DNA of 64,000 nt from Panulirus ornatus (lineage: Eukaryota > Arthropoda > Malacostraca > Decapoda > Palinuridae): contig NC_092289.1 of the NCBI RefSeq assembly GCF_036320965.1, forward strand, positions 23,527,778-23,591,777, in the 5' to 3' direction. Position 1 is the first letter of the stretch. Every line of letters starts with the position of its first letter. This document shows, piece after piece, positions 49,644 to 60,722 of the stretch. The position numbers were made by a program, and so were the translations under genes. The notes under the pieces were generated by a model that was not told where the DNA came from, ran no database searches, and saw nothing but the letters and a program-made list of their open reading frames with translations.

Positions 49644-51180
49644 CTACAATGCAAAAAACAAGTTAACTTGGTGAGTTTTCTTTTAAAGGCCTTGTCTGAA
49701 AGAAAATATTGATACAGCCATCAGTAAAACACAGCACTAAATTTCATTTCTGCATGTATATCATGAGAGTAGATGAGGATATTTTTTCAAATATACATCA
49801 CACATATCTTCACACTAATGATTACATCTATTCTGTGTAAGGAAATGTATTAATCATTAGTGATATTAAATCCATCCTTAACTTACAACACTTAACAAAG
49901 TCATTATCACAAATAACTAAATCTAAAGGAATGGAACATCTTTGTAAGAAACAAATATTACCCACACTTCAGTATCAACAGAGCACATTTAAGGAAAATA
50001 TGGATGTCAAAGCCACGGTTATTAAATTAAAAAATGTTGACAAAAATTATATATAATATACATATAATATATAACTATACACTTACTACATTATATCAAA
50101 ACAAAGCAAAGTAACTTGCACTCCTTATTTCCTATCCTACAACAATAAATAACTTATGTGCGCTGAGCTTTGATAATCAATCATAAAAATTGCCAAAGTC
50201 TAAGCAAATTTGGCTTAACTGTCTCCCAAGAACATCAATTATCTATTTGCAATCTTCTTTTAAAAAAAGTCCCTTATGGTATCCTTCTCATCAGTTCCTA
50301 TCGATACTATAAAAATCTTAACTATCACCTACATATAGCAGCACTACATCTAAAAAACAATTCTTTAAAAATCTAGTTATGTTTGAGAGAAAACATCATG
50401 GAATCTATACATAATACTGTACTTATATTTATCAAATTTCAAGAAAAGCAACCCCAGTTTTCCCTAATTCGAAAGGACACAGACCTCTTCAAACAAAAGT
50501 AGAAAAAAACTAATAAACCCACAAGTGTTCTCATTATGGAATAAGAAATATTGATGCTGGGTGGCCTTAACCATACATTTGCAGCTTCTGGTAAAGAAAT
50601 ATGAGAAAATGCAAAGAAAATAAAGAACATTTCTAAAATAGAGCCTTACCTAAGTAGGGTAATATTACAGCTGTTGTTACATCATGTTTTCATAGGGTAA
50701 AGGTGTAATCATAAATGCAGTAAACAAAGCAAGCAAAATGAATATGCTGCCTGTTGCCTGACAGACTCTTTATCTAAATGATACGAAACAAATCACAAAA
50801 CCCATATCAAGATCCAACTATGGAACTGATAATTATTTAGCAATTATGATTAAGAAATCTATCTAAATCATTTACATCTTTGATGACAAACTGTTAGCTA
50901 ACTTATTCAAATGTCTAACGAACCAGTATCATTCAAAATCATTGAATATTTCCTACAATATGGTCACCACTGTCTTAAACGTTTTTCAGACATATGTCTT
51001 GTACAAAAGAATGTTAAATCAATATACAAATGCTATAAAAAAAATGGTATGTAATTTAAAAACTTTCAATAATCTGATGAATGGTAAGTAAAGTTGAGGG
51101 GAGCCACTTTATATATTTTTTTGAGCGAGTGCCAAAAACCTATCCATATCTCTCCAGAACCATCCCTGTTATTCTTCTTG

Positions 51181-51266
51181 ATAAAAAGATGATATTCAGT
51201 ATTAATCTATCTATGCATAATACATAAAAAGATGATATTCAGTATTAATCTATCTATGCATAATAC
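51181..51266 (+). repeat. 43-bp perfect tandem duplication
   Basis: ATAAAAAGATGATATTCAGT... is repeated exactly at 51181-51223 and 51224-51266. Confidence 0.93.
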
Positions 51267-53385
51267 AAAGTGGGACTCAAATTTACCATTACACATCATA
51301 CGTAATGATCCACATCATGCATTTTCATCGGAGCATGCTGGGCATTTTCTGCCCCATACCTTCTCCGTTTAATCTAATATTACTTAAAACATGAAATACA
51401 AATACTTCTATGAAATGTATATTGCTGCTTCTAATTATACAGAATATAATGATTTAGAATTAACCCATGTTGCTATTGTCCAATATATCTATAACGCAAC
51501 TTTCTGGCACTACCTAATACACCTATGTATCAGGTGAAAAATGCATGTCAGGCATGATTGAGTGCAAGACACAGATCTGTGCACACAAAGAATGGTAAAT
51601 TTAAGCTCTAATCTACTGCCAATATAAAAAATCTTATGCAAACATCATCTTTATTGTATAAAGAATACCAGAGATTATCTACAAAAAAAAAATATATATA
51701 TGATGAAGATGAATGATTTTTTATTCAACATTTTTTAATGAAATTCAAAACTCCTCTATTAACAATCATCAACAGGACACACTTCTTGAGGATGCTAAAC
51801 TTATAAATCCGCATCTGACTTACCCTTACCAAAAGAAAATGTAGTTATAAAATTATTGCAAAAGGGGTTCATCACAAAAAAAAGATTGGTTAGCTTTGGC
51901 AAAGGTTCACATATTCATATGAATTCTTGAGAAGAAAAGCCTTCCCTTCACATGATTATAAATACGAGCAGTATTACAAGCAAAATTTCAACTCAAAAAC
52001 TTTTAATAAAGTGGTCCCCTAAACTTAACAAAAAAGGGGGAATTTTTAGGTGCATGCCTTTATAAAGTGACAGTACTCATAACTATCACATTAAATAATT
52101 TAATCTGACCCTGAGTAAAATCTGATGAGTGCATCCAAATTTGGAAAACATTTAGTACATCTATGGTTTAGAGGCACCACAGGAGTACTTCATGGAAGTT
52201 GTAAGAGCATAATAATAAACTCCTAATCCCTAACAGTAGAGATTCAGAAGGGCACTGATAGGAAATAATGACACTAAATAACCCTGCAAATATAAACAAC
52301 TGACAATGAGGAGTACTTTAAAGACCAGAGAAAATGTTGGAAGAGTACTTGTAAAACTAAATATACAAAAACCTCATCCAACTTTTTTCATATACTAATT
52401 ACAAAAAATTTGAAGTCTGGTTTTATATTTACACTCAGTTGTGCGGGAGTTGGATGCTGTTTGTTTCAACAAAAATTCATCCCAGTGAACGCAGCCATCT
52501 CTAGTGAACACATTTCACCGATTTGTAGGAGGAAGATGGGAATGTCATTGGTAAATTTTGACTACAACAATGAGAATTACACTAAGTTTCGAATCCCTCA
52601 GTTATGTGATGTTTTCATAAGATTAGTGTATTTCTACAAGTGTTTCACCTACTTTGATTTTAATCAAACCAACATTTATCCCAATGTTCATAGCCCTACC
52701 AAATAAAATTCATTCAACACATTAAAAAGGAATATCCACATCATGGCCTGCCAGTCTAAGATTGTTCTATTGTTATAAGTCCACTGATTTTTTTTTTCTT
52801 TCAAATCCCTAAAAACACTGTACCTCCGTGGTGTCCTTAAACTATATATTTACAATACTTTTTGTCCTATGAAAGTTTAAGAAGATTCAGGGCAAAAATA
52901 ACATTAAAGGCCAGATCTGACTCAACCTAACCTAAGCATGGGAGAAAAAAAAACACGTTTATATTTATTTCATGGGATGAAATTAATACATCTTACAATA
53001 TGGCCAATAAATAAAGGCATGCCCTAAAAATACACTTCAAGCCTTTTCTTTGCATTCTTTGTTTAAGTTCTGATGTCAATCAAAAAAATCATTGCAACAA
53101 TAAAGAGTAAAGATATATCCACAGACATAACCAGACATCAGCCAAGACGTCTGACAGCAGGGTCCAAGCACTACCATCATGTTATAGGCAAAGACATTAT
53201 GTTTTACAATGATACATATGGAACATCACAAGATAAATCTGCAGTTTAGGTGATATAAAATCCATATCTCCCCACATGATTAAGTAAATTCCTACCATTT
53301 ATTACTTGCTACACAAACCTTTAAATTTCTGCAAGAAGTCAATACTGCTGTTTTTGACAGTAAGCAAGAGAAGTATACGTAATTC

Positions 53386-53442
53386 CTGTGGCTAGTTCTT
53401 GGAAACCAACATATTCTGTGGCTAGTTCTTGGAAACCAACAT
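53386..53442 (+). repeat. 30-bp period tandem duplication
   Basis: CTGTGGCTAGTTCTTGGAAA then CCAACAT occurs at 53386 and 53416. It lies about 75 bases into the first intron of the minus-strand gene. Confidence 0.9.
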
Positions 53443-53521
53443 GTATTTGTCATTAAAATGCAAAATCAATTTGAGGAGTCCAGTCTAAACCTGCTATTTC
53501 AGATATTGACACACGACTTAC

Positions 53522-53573
53522 CAACGATGAAGGCGGCCCAGCACGCCAGAAGAGTGATGTAAGGGCGGGCCAT
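53522..53573 (-). CDS. First coding exon of a secreted/membrane protein gene (signal peptide)
   Basis: Reading the minus strand, ATG at 53573-53571 sits in a strong context (CACCATGG) and encodes MARPYITLLACWAAFIV plus one base of the next codon. The exon then meets a consensus donor (GTAAGT) at 53521. An in-frame TGA at 53591-53589 closes the frame 15 bases upstream, so this ATG is the most likely start. The peptide is a classic signal sequence: a short n-region with Arg3, then a hydrophobic core (ITLLACWAAFIV). It should send the product into the secretory pathway. A phase-1 junction just after the signal peptide is common in extracellular proteins. The mature protein lies on other exons; phase-1 acceptors on the same strand are at 44353 and 5399. 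No family is recognisable from this exon alone. The exon call is seen in sequence; secretion is inference. Confidence 0.72.
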
Positions 53574-53900
53574 GGTGAGTACCACTTGTCATGACCTCAT
53601 GAACACCACACCCGACCAAGGAAACACAGCCACGGTAACTGCTGCTGTTGCCCTGGACCCTCCTCCTGCTGCTTGCTTCGCCACCATCACAATCACAACA
53701 TACTAATTGCTCATACCACTATGCACCTCAGAGACACAACTTAGCCTACAGTTATCTCTCACTAGCCTAACATGGATTTAGCGGCCGTCTTGTGCAATTA
53801 AATTGCAGCAGCCGATAATTCGATTGAGGAAAGAGAGTTCACATGACTCAGGGTAACTACCACACAGTGAGCGCGTCGCGGCCAGACTGACCAGGGTGTC
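53574..53900 (-). promoter_or_regulatory. Putative 5' UTR and TATA-less promoter of the minus-strand gene
   Basis: Upstream of the ATG at 53573 the minus strand carries GGTCAGTCTGG around 53892-53882; its TCAGTC (53890-53885) fits an arthropod initiator, with the A at 53888. I see no TATA box about 30 bases before it. GC content rises here against the AT-rich intron. A short upstream ORF starting ATGGTGGCG ends at the TGA at 53591-53589, and another ATG at 53592 opens out of frame with the main start. The transcription start is inferred only from the initiator match. Confidence 0.35.
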
Positions 53901-54700
53901 TGTCACGCCGAGCTGCCGCCACCGCCACCATACACCCACACACTTCTTCGCCTTTTTACTACATTATTCTAATAATACTGATATCTTCAGCATGATATCC
54001 AGGTAATAAGTGTTTTTCTAATCTTTACTTGATTATATTTACTTAAATTCACATGCTCTGTGGCTAAATATAGCTCTTGTTAAGTGGGTAAGCTGGAGAG
54101 TGCTGGCATTTGATGTTGTTGCGGGCGAGTCCATGCGCCAGACAGGGAGGGTCGCTGCCACCAGCTGCCTCCCTCCCTCCCTCTCTTGCCAGACGACTTG
54201 CCTTACTCTGTTGCGCTCCACCTCCTCTAACCCCTTACCTCTCACGAACACTTTGATATCAAACTCCGATTAATGATATGGTATTTTTTGACACAATGAA
54301 GTATGTCGATAAGAATTCACGTGTTCTAGGAAAAAATTCATCATAGTCGTCTTTCAAGGAGGAATTAACAAATCAAGCAGAAAACAACCAGTTTTCCTAT
54401 CAACTTATTTTTTCTTATAAAGAAAGTTGTGTCCATGATTACCCACTTAAGGATATTCCTTAAGAATTCAAATTATAAGCTAAAAGATGAAAAAGTTAGT
54501 GTAGAATTGCGGGTGATTAAGAACATTGATGTTCTGTGCCAATGAATATCATTATCAATCACCTTTTAACTTTTTCAAGGTATGGTTAGAAAAATAGCCT
54601 ATCAGATCCTTATGTAATAAGCAATCCAATCCTATTCCGAAAACTTCTCTGCATTATTTATGAGAAAACGCTATTTGAAATACTTAAGACCCCTAAATCT
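53900..54700. other. Upstream region of the minus-strand gene
   Basis: GC-richer at 54100-54250, where a minus frame of about 70 codons is open without motifs. It may hold promoter-proximal elements. Confidence 0.3.
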
Positions 54701-54707
54701 TTATTAC

Positions 54708-54835
54708 CTGAATTGGTGGTCCAGCTTATATCCTTGGCCCGGCTGGACAAAGCTGGGAGTCTGGGTCCCAGTGGGGTCACTGTTCGCCTGCCGGGAAACT
54801 CGCTGGTCGGGACTCGCCGACGGAGGTGTAACCCT
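54708..54835 (-). CDS. Candidate exon upstream of the 53.5 kb start exon
   Basis: A GC-rich island of about 130 bases stands out in AT-rich surroundings. On the minus strand a strong pyrimidine tract (ATTCCCTTTCTCCTGCTTG) and CACAG precede it, and TTCAG|GTAATA ends it. One frame is fully open, about 42 residues, beginning RVTPPSASP and including SDPTGTQTPSFVQPGQGY, then KLDHQF with a phase-2 donor. It is rich in Pro, Ser, Thr and Gln like a linker or mucin-like segment. Because it lies upstream of the 53.5 kb first exon on the same strand, it belongs either to a neighbouring gene or to an alternative, longer transcript. The phase differs from the other exons, so a direct joint is not supported. 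Family unknown. A further AG two bases inside (exon start 54833) would make it phase 2-2. Confidence 0.4.
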
Positions 54836-55564
54836 CTGTGTATGTGATACACAAGCAGGAGAAAGGGAATAGTGCTACTTTCTAGAATTAAAAGCATTCA
54901 GTGCAAAACAGGCATTTCAATTCAATGGAATTGAGAGAAACTACGAGTAATTACCTGGGAGAGAAACAAAGAGAAACAAACTCAAGACAGATTTTGGCTG
55001 GTTCTCATTTTTTGTGTGTGTGTGTGTGGGGTGGTTGCGGGGAGGGAAGAGGTTCGATAGAGAAAGTCCAGTAGGGAAACAGGAGACACTTGCAATGTGC
55101 ACAAATGTAGTATGTAGATACAAAGAAGCGTCATTTTCCAAATGTATATTTTGTGCCTTATGTAAGATGAACTATGAAACAAGTTGGTTTCACATGATAA
55201 TTTGTACATCAAGGTAGCTCAGCAGGCTCAAAGAAATGTACGATGTAAATTTCTCTGCTAAATACGTGTTATGGTAGTTTCATATATATTAGTGGATGCC
55301 ATCTTAGTTTCCTGATGCTCGAAGTAACACTGACCGCCAACAAACAATCTGCTTCACAACACAGTTATCTTCCCTGCCCAGGTTAGTCTTTTCTTTCTGC
55401 TTGACACCCACGTGGGTATTTAGTCCACAAACACGCACACTTTCATTCTGCTCAACATTAGACATGTAAGTCACACGACTACGAGCCAGTTTTGACCTAG
55501 AAGACAAAATATAAGTATAGGTAATGAAAGTTAACACAGAGCCTCTCAAGTGTTGCAAATACTT

Positions 55565-55592
55565 CCCATCTGTACAAATAGGTAATTCACAG
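55565..55592 (+). mobile_element. L2-like LINE tail fragment
   Basis: CTGTACAAATAGGTAATTCA matches the shared L2-like tail; nothing upstream is recognisable. Confidence 0.3.
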
Positions 55593-55778
55593 ACCTGTCC
55601 GCTTATTCATTAAATTTTTGTTCAGTCGTAAAACATCTATGGGGTGGCGTAAAGCCTGTCCGAAGCATCGTTAAAACTTCCTGAAAGAAATCTATAATTA
55701 ACTCAGAATTACGATGGAAGATTTGACAGGATATGCTATTTATATTTTTTTTACTGGTATCTCTCAACTTGTCAATAA

Positions 55779-55780
55779 CG

Positions 55781-55825
<45 letters not shown>

Positions 55826-55857
55826 TCTTTATTATTTTATTATTATTATTATTATCA
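55779..55857. repeat. (AAT)n then (ATT)n arrays
   Basis: About 15 AAT units, a short break, then about 7 ATT units, giving an inverted arrangement able to form a hairpin. Confidence 0.92.
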
Positions 55858-56554
55858 TAGATGCTGAGAAATTACAGACGTAAACTGAGGCTCAGTTGGA
55901 CCACTGGTAATAATTCTTTTCGAGGGAGAAACGTTTCTACAGCCGGCTGATGGGAAAGTGTAGAAAGGTTCGGTAACGAGCTCCATCACATCGGGACTGA
56001 ATTGTGCAAGACCTTGGAGTTTGATTTTGTCCAATCAGCACTGACACTATCAAAAATCTGTATTGATGAGAGAAACTAGAAATGGTTGAGTTTCTACTAT
56101 ATGAAATGCAAATGGGAGAGGTATATCATAATTTACAAGTTGAAAATCCTGTAAGGAATGGATGCACTGGTATTCTGGGTATAAAATATCTGTAAAGTAT
56201 TACCATTAAAGTATAATTAAGAAAAAGTGTAAATACTTATGATGCATAACTTAATACAAGTTATACAAACACGATAGACCGTTGTCTGGAAACATTAAAA
56301 GAGCATACATGTCTGACCAACCAAAATCTATGCCTACGAGCCACAGCTTGACGGAGTAGAGAAGCAACATGACAGTTTGGTGCCAAAATGAACTATAGTG
56401 TTAAAAACTTTAACAGAGCCATCAAAAGGTATAAGTACAATAAGGTAAGGCCCCGATTACTCACAGCATATTACACTGCATCCTTCCATATACTTCTAGA
56501 TCTACCCCTATCTCTGATCACTGCATATACGGTCCTTCGTAGTGTATTACTTAC

Positions 56555-56747
56555 CGCTTCTGACTATGAGTCAGCACAGGCCAGCATGGGTTCGAATCCT
56601 GGGCGCATCGTTCGGCCTACAACCAACTCATCCCTCAAGGGAAGTCGACAGCTGGGTACCTAGCTTGGACTGGGTTGTGTGTTTGTGTGCACTCAGGGCA
56701 ACTGGGAGTGACAATCTTCCTATCATACACAATTAATAATCACACGC
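56555..56747 (+). mobile_element. tRNA-derived SINE-like element
   Basis: A B-box-like GGTTCGAATCC lies at 56589-56599 after an arm-like CTGACTATGAGTCAG. The body continues with CAACTCATCCCTCAAGGGA and GTCGACAGCTGGGTACCTAG and ends in the (AC)n(AT)n tail at 56748-56817. This is typical SINE layout. Confidence 0.5.
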
Positions 56748-56754
56748 GCGCGCG

Positions 56755-56817
<63 letters not shown>
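56748..56817. repeat. (CG)n(AC)n(AT)n compound array
   Basis: Short CG, about 12 AC and about 21 AT units joining the SINE to the LINE 3' end. Confidence 0.95.
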
Positions 56818-56819
<2 letters not shown>

Positions 56820-57312
56820 TTTGAGGTGGTTTGATCGAGTAAGTAACGTAAGGGTAAGAGAGATGTGTGGAAATAAAAAGAGCGTGGTTGAGAGAGCAGA
56901 AGAGGGTGTTTTGAAATGGTTTGGGCACATGGAGAGAATGAGTGAGGAAAGATTGACCAAGAGGATATATGTGTCGGAGGTGGAGGGAACGAGGAGAAGA
57001 GGGAGACCAAATTGGAGGTGGAAAGATGGAGTGAAAAGGATTTTGTGTGATCGGGGCCTGAACATGCAGGAGGGTGAAAGGAGGGCAAGGAATAGAGTGA
57101 ATTGGAGCGATGTGGTATACAGGGGTTAACGTGCTGTCAGTGGATTGAATCAAGGCATGTGAAGCGTCCGGGGTAAACCATGGAAAGCTGTGTAGGTATG
57201 TATATTTGCGTGTGTGGACGTGTGTATGTACATGTGTATGGGGAGGGTTGGGCCATTTCTTTCGTCTGTTTCCTTGCGCTACCTCGCAAACGTGGCAGAC
57301 AGCGACAAAGTA

Positions 57313-57331
<19 letters not shown>
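56818..57331 (+). mobile_element. 3' end of an endonuclease-RT LINE: C-terminal domain and 3' UTR
   Basis: The open frame from 56821 to the TAA at 57127-57129 encodes the C-terminal part of a LINE ORF: RVSNVRVREMCG, EGVLKWFGHMERM, RLTKRIYVSEVEGTRRRGRP and LNMQEGERRARNRVNW. The WFGH and RRRGRP blocks are standard C-terminal motifs of endonuclease-type LINE proteins. A 3' UTR of about 200 bases follows and ends GCGCTACCTCGCAAACGTGG...AAAGTATT, then a poly(A) run and (TA)n. It is 5'-truncated at an (AC)n(AT)n array belonging to the preceding SINE. It is probably the same family as the RT at 63.3 kb, although the two fragments do not overlap. Confidence 0.85.
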
Positions 57332-57348
<17 letters not shown>

Positions 57349-57352
57349 TATA
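57314..57352. repeat. Poly(A) and (TA)n after the LINE 3' end
   Basis: About 17 A then about 10 TA units; this is the retrotransposition tail of the LINE. Confidence 0.93.
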
Positions 57353-57560
57353 TTGCAAGAGGTCACTGTGGTGCGTGTGATCTAGTACATGCAATAAGAC
57401 ACAGGAAAATGAAACGATAAGTTCCCATGTGCACTTTCGTGTAATGATCACATCGTCATGGGAGACACAAGAATGAGATAGATCATAGAAGACATAGAAC
57501 AGTCAGCTGATATTCAAGGAAGATACGAAACTAAGACGCCATTGGTATACAAATAATCCT
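57353..57560 (+). mobile_element. Dispersed repeat starting TTGCAAGAGGTCAC
   Basis: It begins directly after (TA)n with a block (GAGGTCACTGTGGTGCGTGT, GATCTAGTA) that recurs at 7494-7560 after another AT array. It then carries GTGCACTTTCGTGTAATGAT and CACATCGTCATGGGAGACAC. No ORF. The element class is unknown; a Penelope-like terminal region is one possibility. Confidence 0.45.
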
Positions 57561-57684
57561 CCCAGCAAATGTGAATTCATCATTCTCTACGGTATACAAA
57601 TAATCCTCCCAGCAAATGTGAATTCATCATTCTCTACGGTATACAAATAATCCTCCCAGCAAATGTGAATTCATCATTCTCTAC
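57544..57684 (+). repeat. 47-bp perfect repeat, three units
   Basis: GGTATACAAATAATCCTCCC... starts at 57544, 57591 and 57638; the three units are identical. Confidence 0.93.
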
Positions 57685-58989
57685 AATGTGAGGAAGAAAT
57701 CATAATTACTTTGAGCAGTCTGATCAAAATAAGTTCTGAAAGGAAAAGATGATCATGCTGAGTGGGGAACACTGATGCCATCAGTCAGTGATCAAGTCCA
57801 AAAACAGACTTTGTGGATGCTCTCGAGCTCCATTAGCCAGTCTTCTCCAGCTAATTCTTCAACTTTATTCATACTTCTGACAAATTAGGAAAAAATGCAA
57901 GAATAACTATTTACAAGGGATTTACATACATAGAATAGAATGAAAACTGGATGAAAGGTTTTTGGCTCTGATGAAGAGCATCATCTCATTGCTGTCAACA
58001 GCCAAAATCATTGTTGTTTGCTTGATCTATTATCACACCTACATTAAATTTATCTTTGAGTTTATTATTATTTGTATTCTGCCTCTATTTTTTTCAGTGC
58101 ATAAAATATTTGTTCAATCAGTATGATTGAAGTTGCTGAGCATTTTCCCCAAGTAGCTATATGGTGATGAATGATTTTGGTATTATCCCCAATACTTCAT
58201 GTTCAATAAAAATCTGAATAAGGCTTTCTTTTCTTGACTTCTCTGAAACATACAAAACTAGTCATCATACTACAAAGGCCCATGCCAGGCAAATCTAACA
58301 ACAGGAAAGTATAACACATCATTATTTTTTAAGGTTACTTTTTCATCTTTTTCTTTCTGTCACAGGAACCCCTACAATGCAGCTTCTATAGAAGATATCA
58401 ATGGGGTCCTTAACCCAAGTTATTCTGACTTAAGGATCAATTACTACAGCCTGACCAGTGAATATTTATTTTGATACAGTATGTACATATATAATTATCA
58501 CAGATAAATAATAATCACATTTTCTTTGAATTGAAAGAAAATTTCTCTTTTTACAATGATATTACCATTCACTTCTAAAAATTGATCATCCTTCTCACAC
58601 ATACACCCCTCGTGGTTGTTCCACCTCATCTAGAATAGTATTTTGCTCCTCACTAAAATGTACTTGCAATCATTCAGTTTCTATTTGCTTGACTGACCAA
58701 TTTCCTGATCATCTCTCTTTATGTTCCTTACTCTTGTAACTATTTAACTTTGAACCTTTTCAAAAACCCAACTGCTTCCTATATATTTGTCTTTTTACAT
58801 ATGGCTTGTAAACTTGCAAGGTAGACTCCACGTCTATTTAGGCATAATCATCTCAAATCATAAAAATTGTTTCCAGGTTCCAGTAGTTCCTTAAATTTGA
58901 TTTTCTAACATGATAGTTTCTTCATTCCACTACCCTCTGTATGGTTATTCAGACTTCTGCAACGTCTCTGATTTTGTTTTTCCTATTCT

Positions 58990-59115
58990 AAAACTACAAA
59001 TCAGTCTATCTATCTGTATCTCTGATGCCCATTCCCTCCAGGAACCCCATAGGGGGGTCAAGGGGGTGGCCATGGCAAGTCTCCATAACTGGTGAAATCC
59101 AGTGCTGCTTTTTAG
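58990..59115 (+). repeat. Dispersed repeat R1, copy 1
   Basis: TCTCTGATGCCCATTCCCTC, CAGGAACCCC and GTCTCCATAACTGGTGAAAT followed by CCAGT match 60610-60722. No ORF. Class unknown. Confidence 0.55.
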
Positions 59116-60609
59116 CCTTTAGTTTACTTCATCGCTCTTAACAAGCCACTGGCAGAGGGCAACTCTGGAGCAATGTTTCAGACACTCCTACCTATGTTTG
59201 TATAATTTCCACCTAAGGTGTCTACCTAATGAACCAGTCAGAACCACAAAATTTTATATGTACTCACTTAAACTTTCCTTTAACTACCCTTCTACATCCC
59301 TAGCATTAGGCCTGATACTTCTTTGCCAATATGTTTTTTCCATACTTGTTCACTGCTTCCTATGTGAATAAGGCTGCACCAGATACACACACAGGAAAGG
59401 CCTTATTCCCTCACATCCATTCTCTAGCTGTTGTGTAATGCACTGAAACAATAGCTACATCCCACAGCCAGACCCCACAGACCTCTCCTTGGTTTTCCCT
59501 GCTGCTTCACATACTCTGGCTCATACTTCATCTCTCATCTTTTCCTTTCATGTAACTTTCATGCAATATTTCCACTTACAGTGCAACCTCTTTCTATACT
59601 CATCACTACCACACCGGAAGAATTATATATATTTCATTGCAACATAATCTTAAACTAGTCCCCTATTCCACTGTTGTATCTTTCACATAGTCTAATCTCT
59701 GACATGATTCCAAAGCAGCCAAGAGTAAATTACATACACTAACATACATGGCTCAGAAATGATGCATATGTAATCATCTCTTCCAATGTTCTTTTTCAAT
59801 TAATATCTATACGAAGATCAGATCCAAACAACCACGGTTCTTTCTCGTTTCCATTTTACCTTTCATAAAAAAATTCATTTCTTATTGGGTAGTAAAGTAT
59901 AAACAGCAGAAATGGACATGATAGAATGAAGAAAAAGTCTCTCTCTGCAGATATTACGAAGACTACTGTTATATCTAACTTGAGATTTTTATTTGCATAA
60001 GTTTTTGCTACTTAGAATTTGAATGCCTTCAAAAAATACTGTAGAAGCAATATCTCCCTAAAGTGAATAACCACTTTCTTCTAGCTTACTCTTCGCACAG
60101 CAAGGGTAGTAAAATACAATTCAACTTGTGACAGGTAAAATTCTTTTATCCCTACACAAATGATGATGATATTATGTGAGGAAATTTTCAGATTCATTAA
60201 TTTCCATTGTTTGTACTATATGCCCAGCTCCTCATCTTTTACACCTGACTGCATTTCTTGGCTTTGGGGTAACATTAAAAACAGGTGAAAAACAGCCTCA
60301 TTTGTACACATCATATCCCTAGCTGTCAAGTATAACGAACTGAAACCGAAGTTCCACATCCATAATATGCAAAAGATTGTTTAAAGCAAAAAACAAACTT
60401 TAAAGTCAAGGGGAAGAGCCACAGGGAACCCACACTCTTTCCAAGTGAGCATGTTTTGGCAGATTCCCACACATGAGATGCTGCCTGAGGCATGATATTT
60501 GTTACTGTGAAACCAATGAGAGCCCTATTACCATATTTAAATAAAACAAGGAGTATCAAGAAACAATATGTATACTGAGTATGAACCATTTATATTCATG
60601 GCTGACATT

Positions 60610-60722
60610 AAATAATTTATCTGTCTATCCTCCTCTCTATATCTTTGACAACTGTTCCCGTCAGGAACTCCCTAAAGGGAGAGCCCTTGGCAAAGTCTCC
60701 ATAGCTGGTGAAATCCAGTACA
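60610..60722 (+). repeat. Dispersed repeat R1, copy 2
   Basis: It carries TCAGGAACTCCCTAAAGGGA and GTCTCCATAGCTGGTGAAAT then CCAGT. A third, short piece (CTCTATATCTCTGATGCC) lies at 60922-60944. Confidence 0.55.

Larger units (their letters stand above)
48330..53380. other. AT-rich first-intron-like sequence
   Basis: Long AT-rich stretch with few repeats; the 43-bp duplication at 51.2 kb and the microexon candidate at 49.6 kb are the only signals I noted. Confidence 0.45.
54860..56550. other. No confident gene
   Basis: Only the L2-like tail piece and the AAT/ATT arrays stand out. Confidence 0.45.

Noticed and set aside
56589..56599. B-box as part of a functional tRNA gene
   Set aside because: No complete cloverleaf or acceptor stem can be drawn; better as a SINE.
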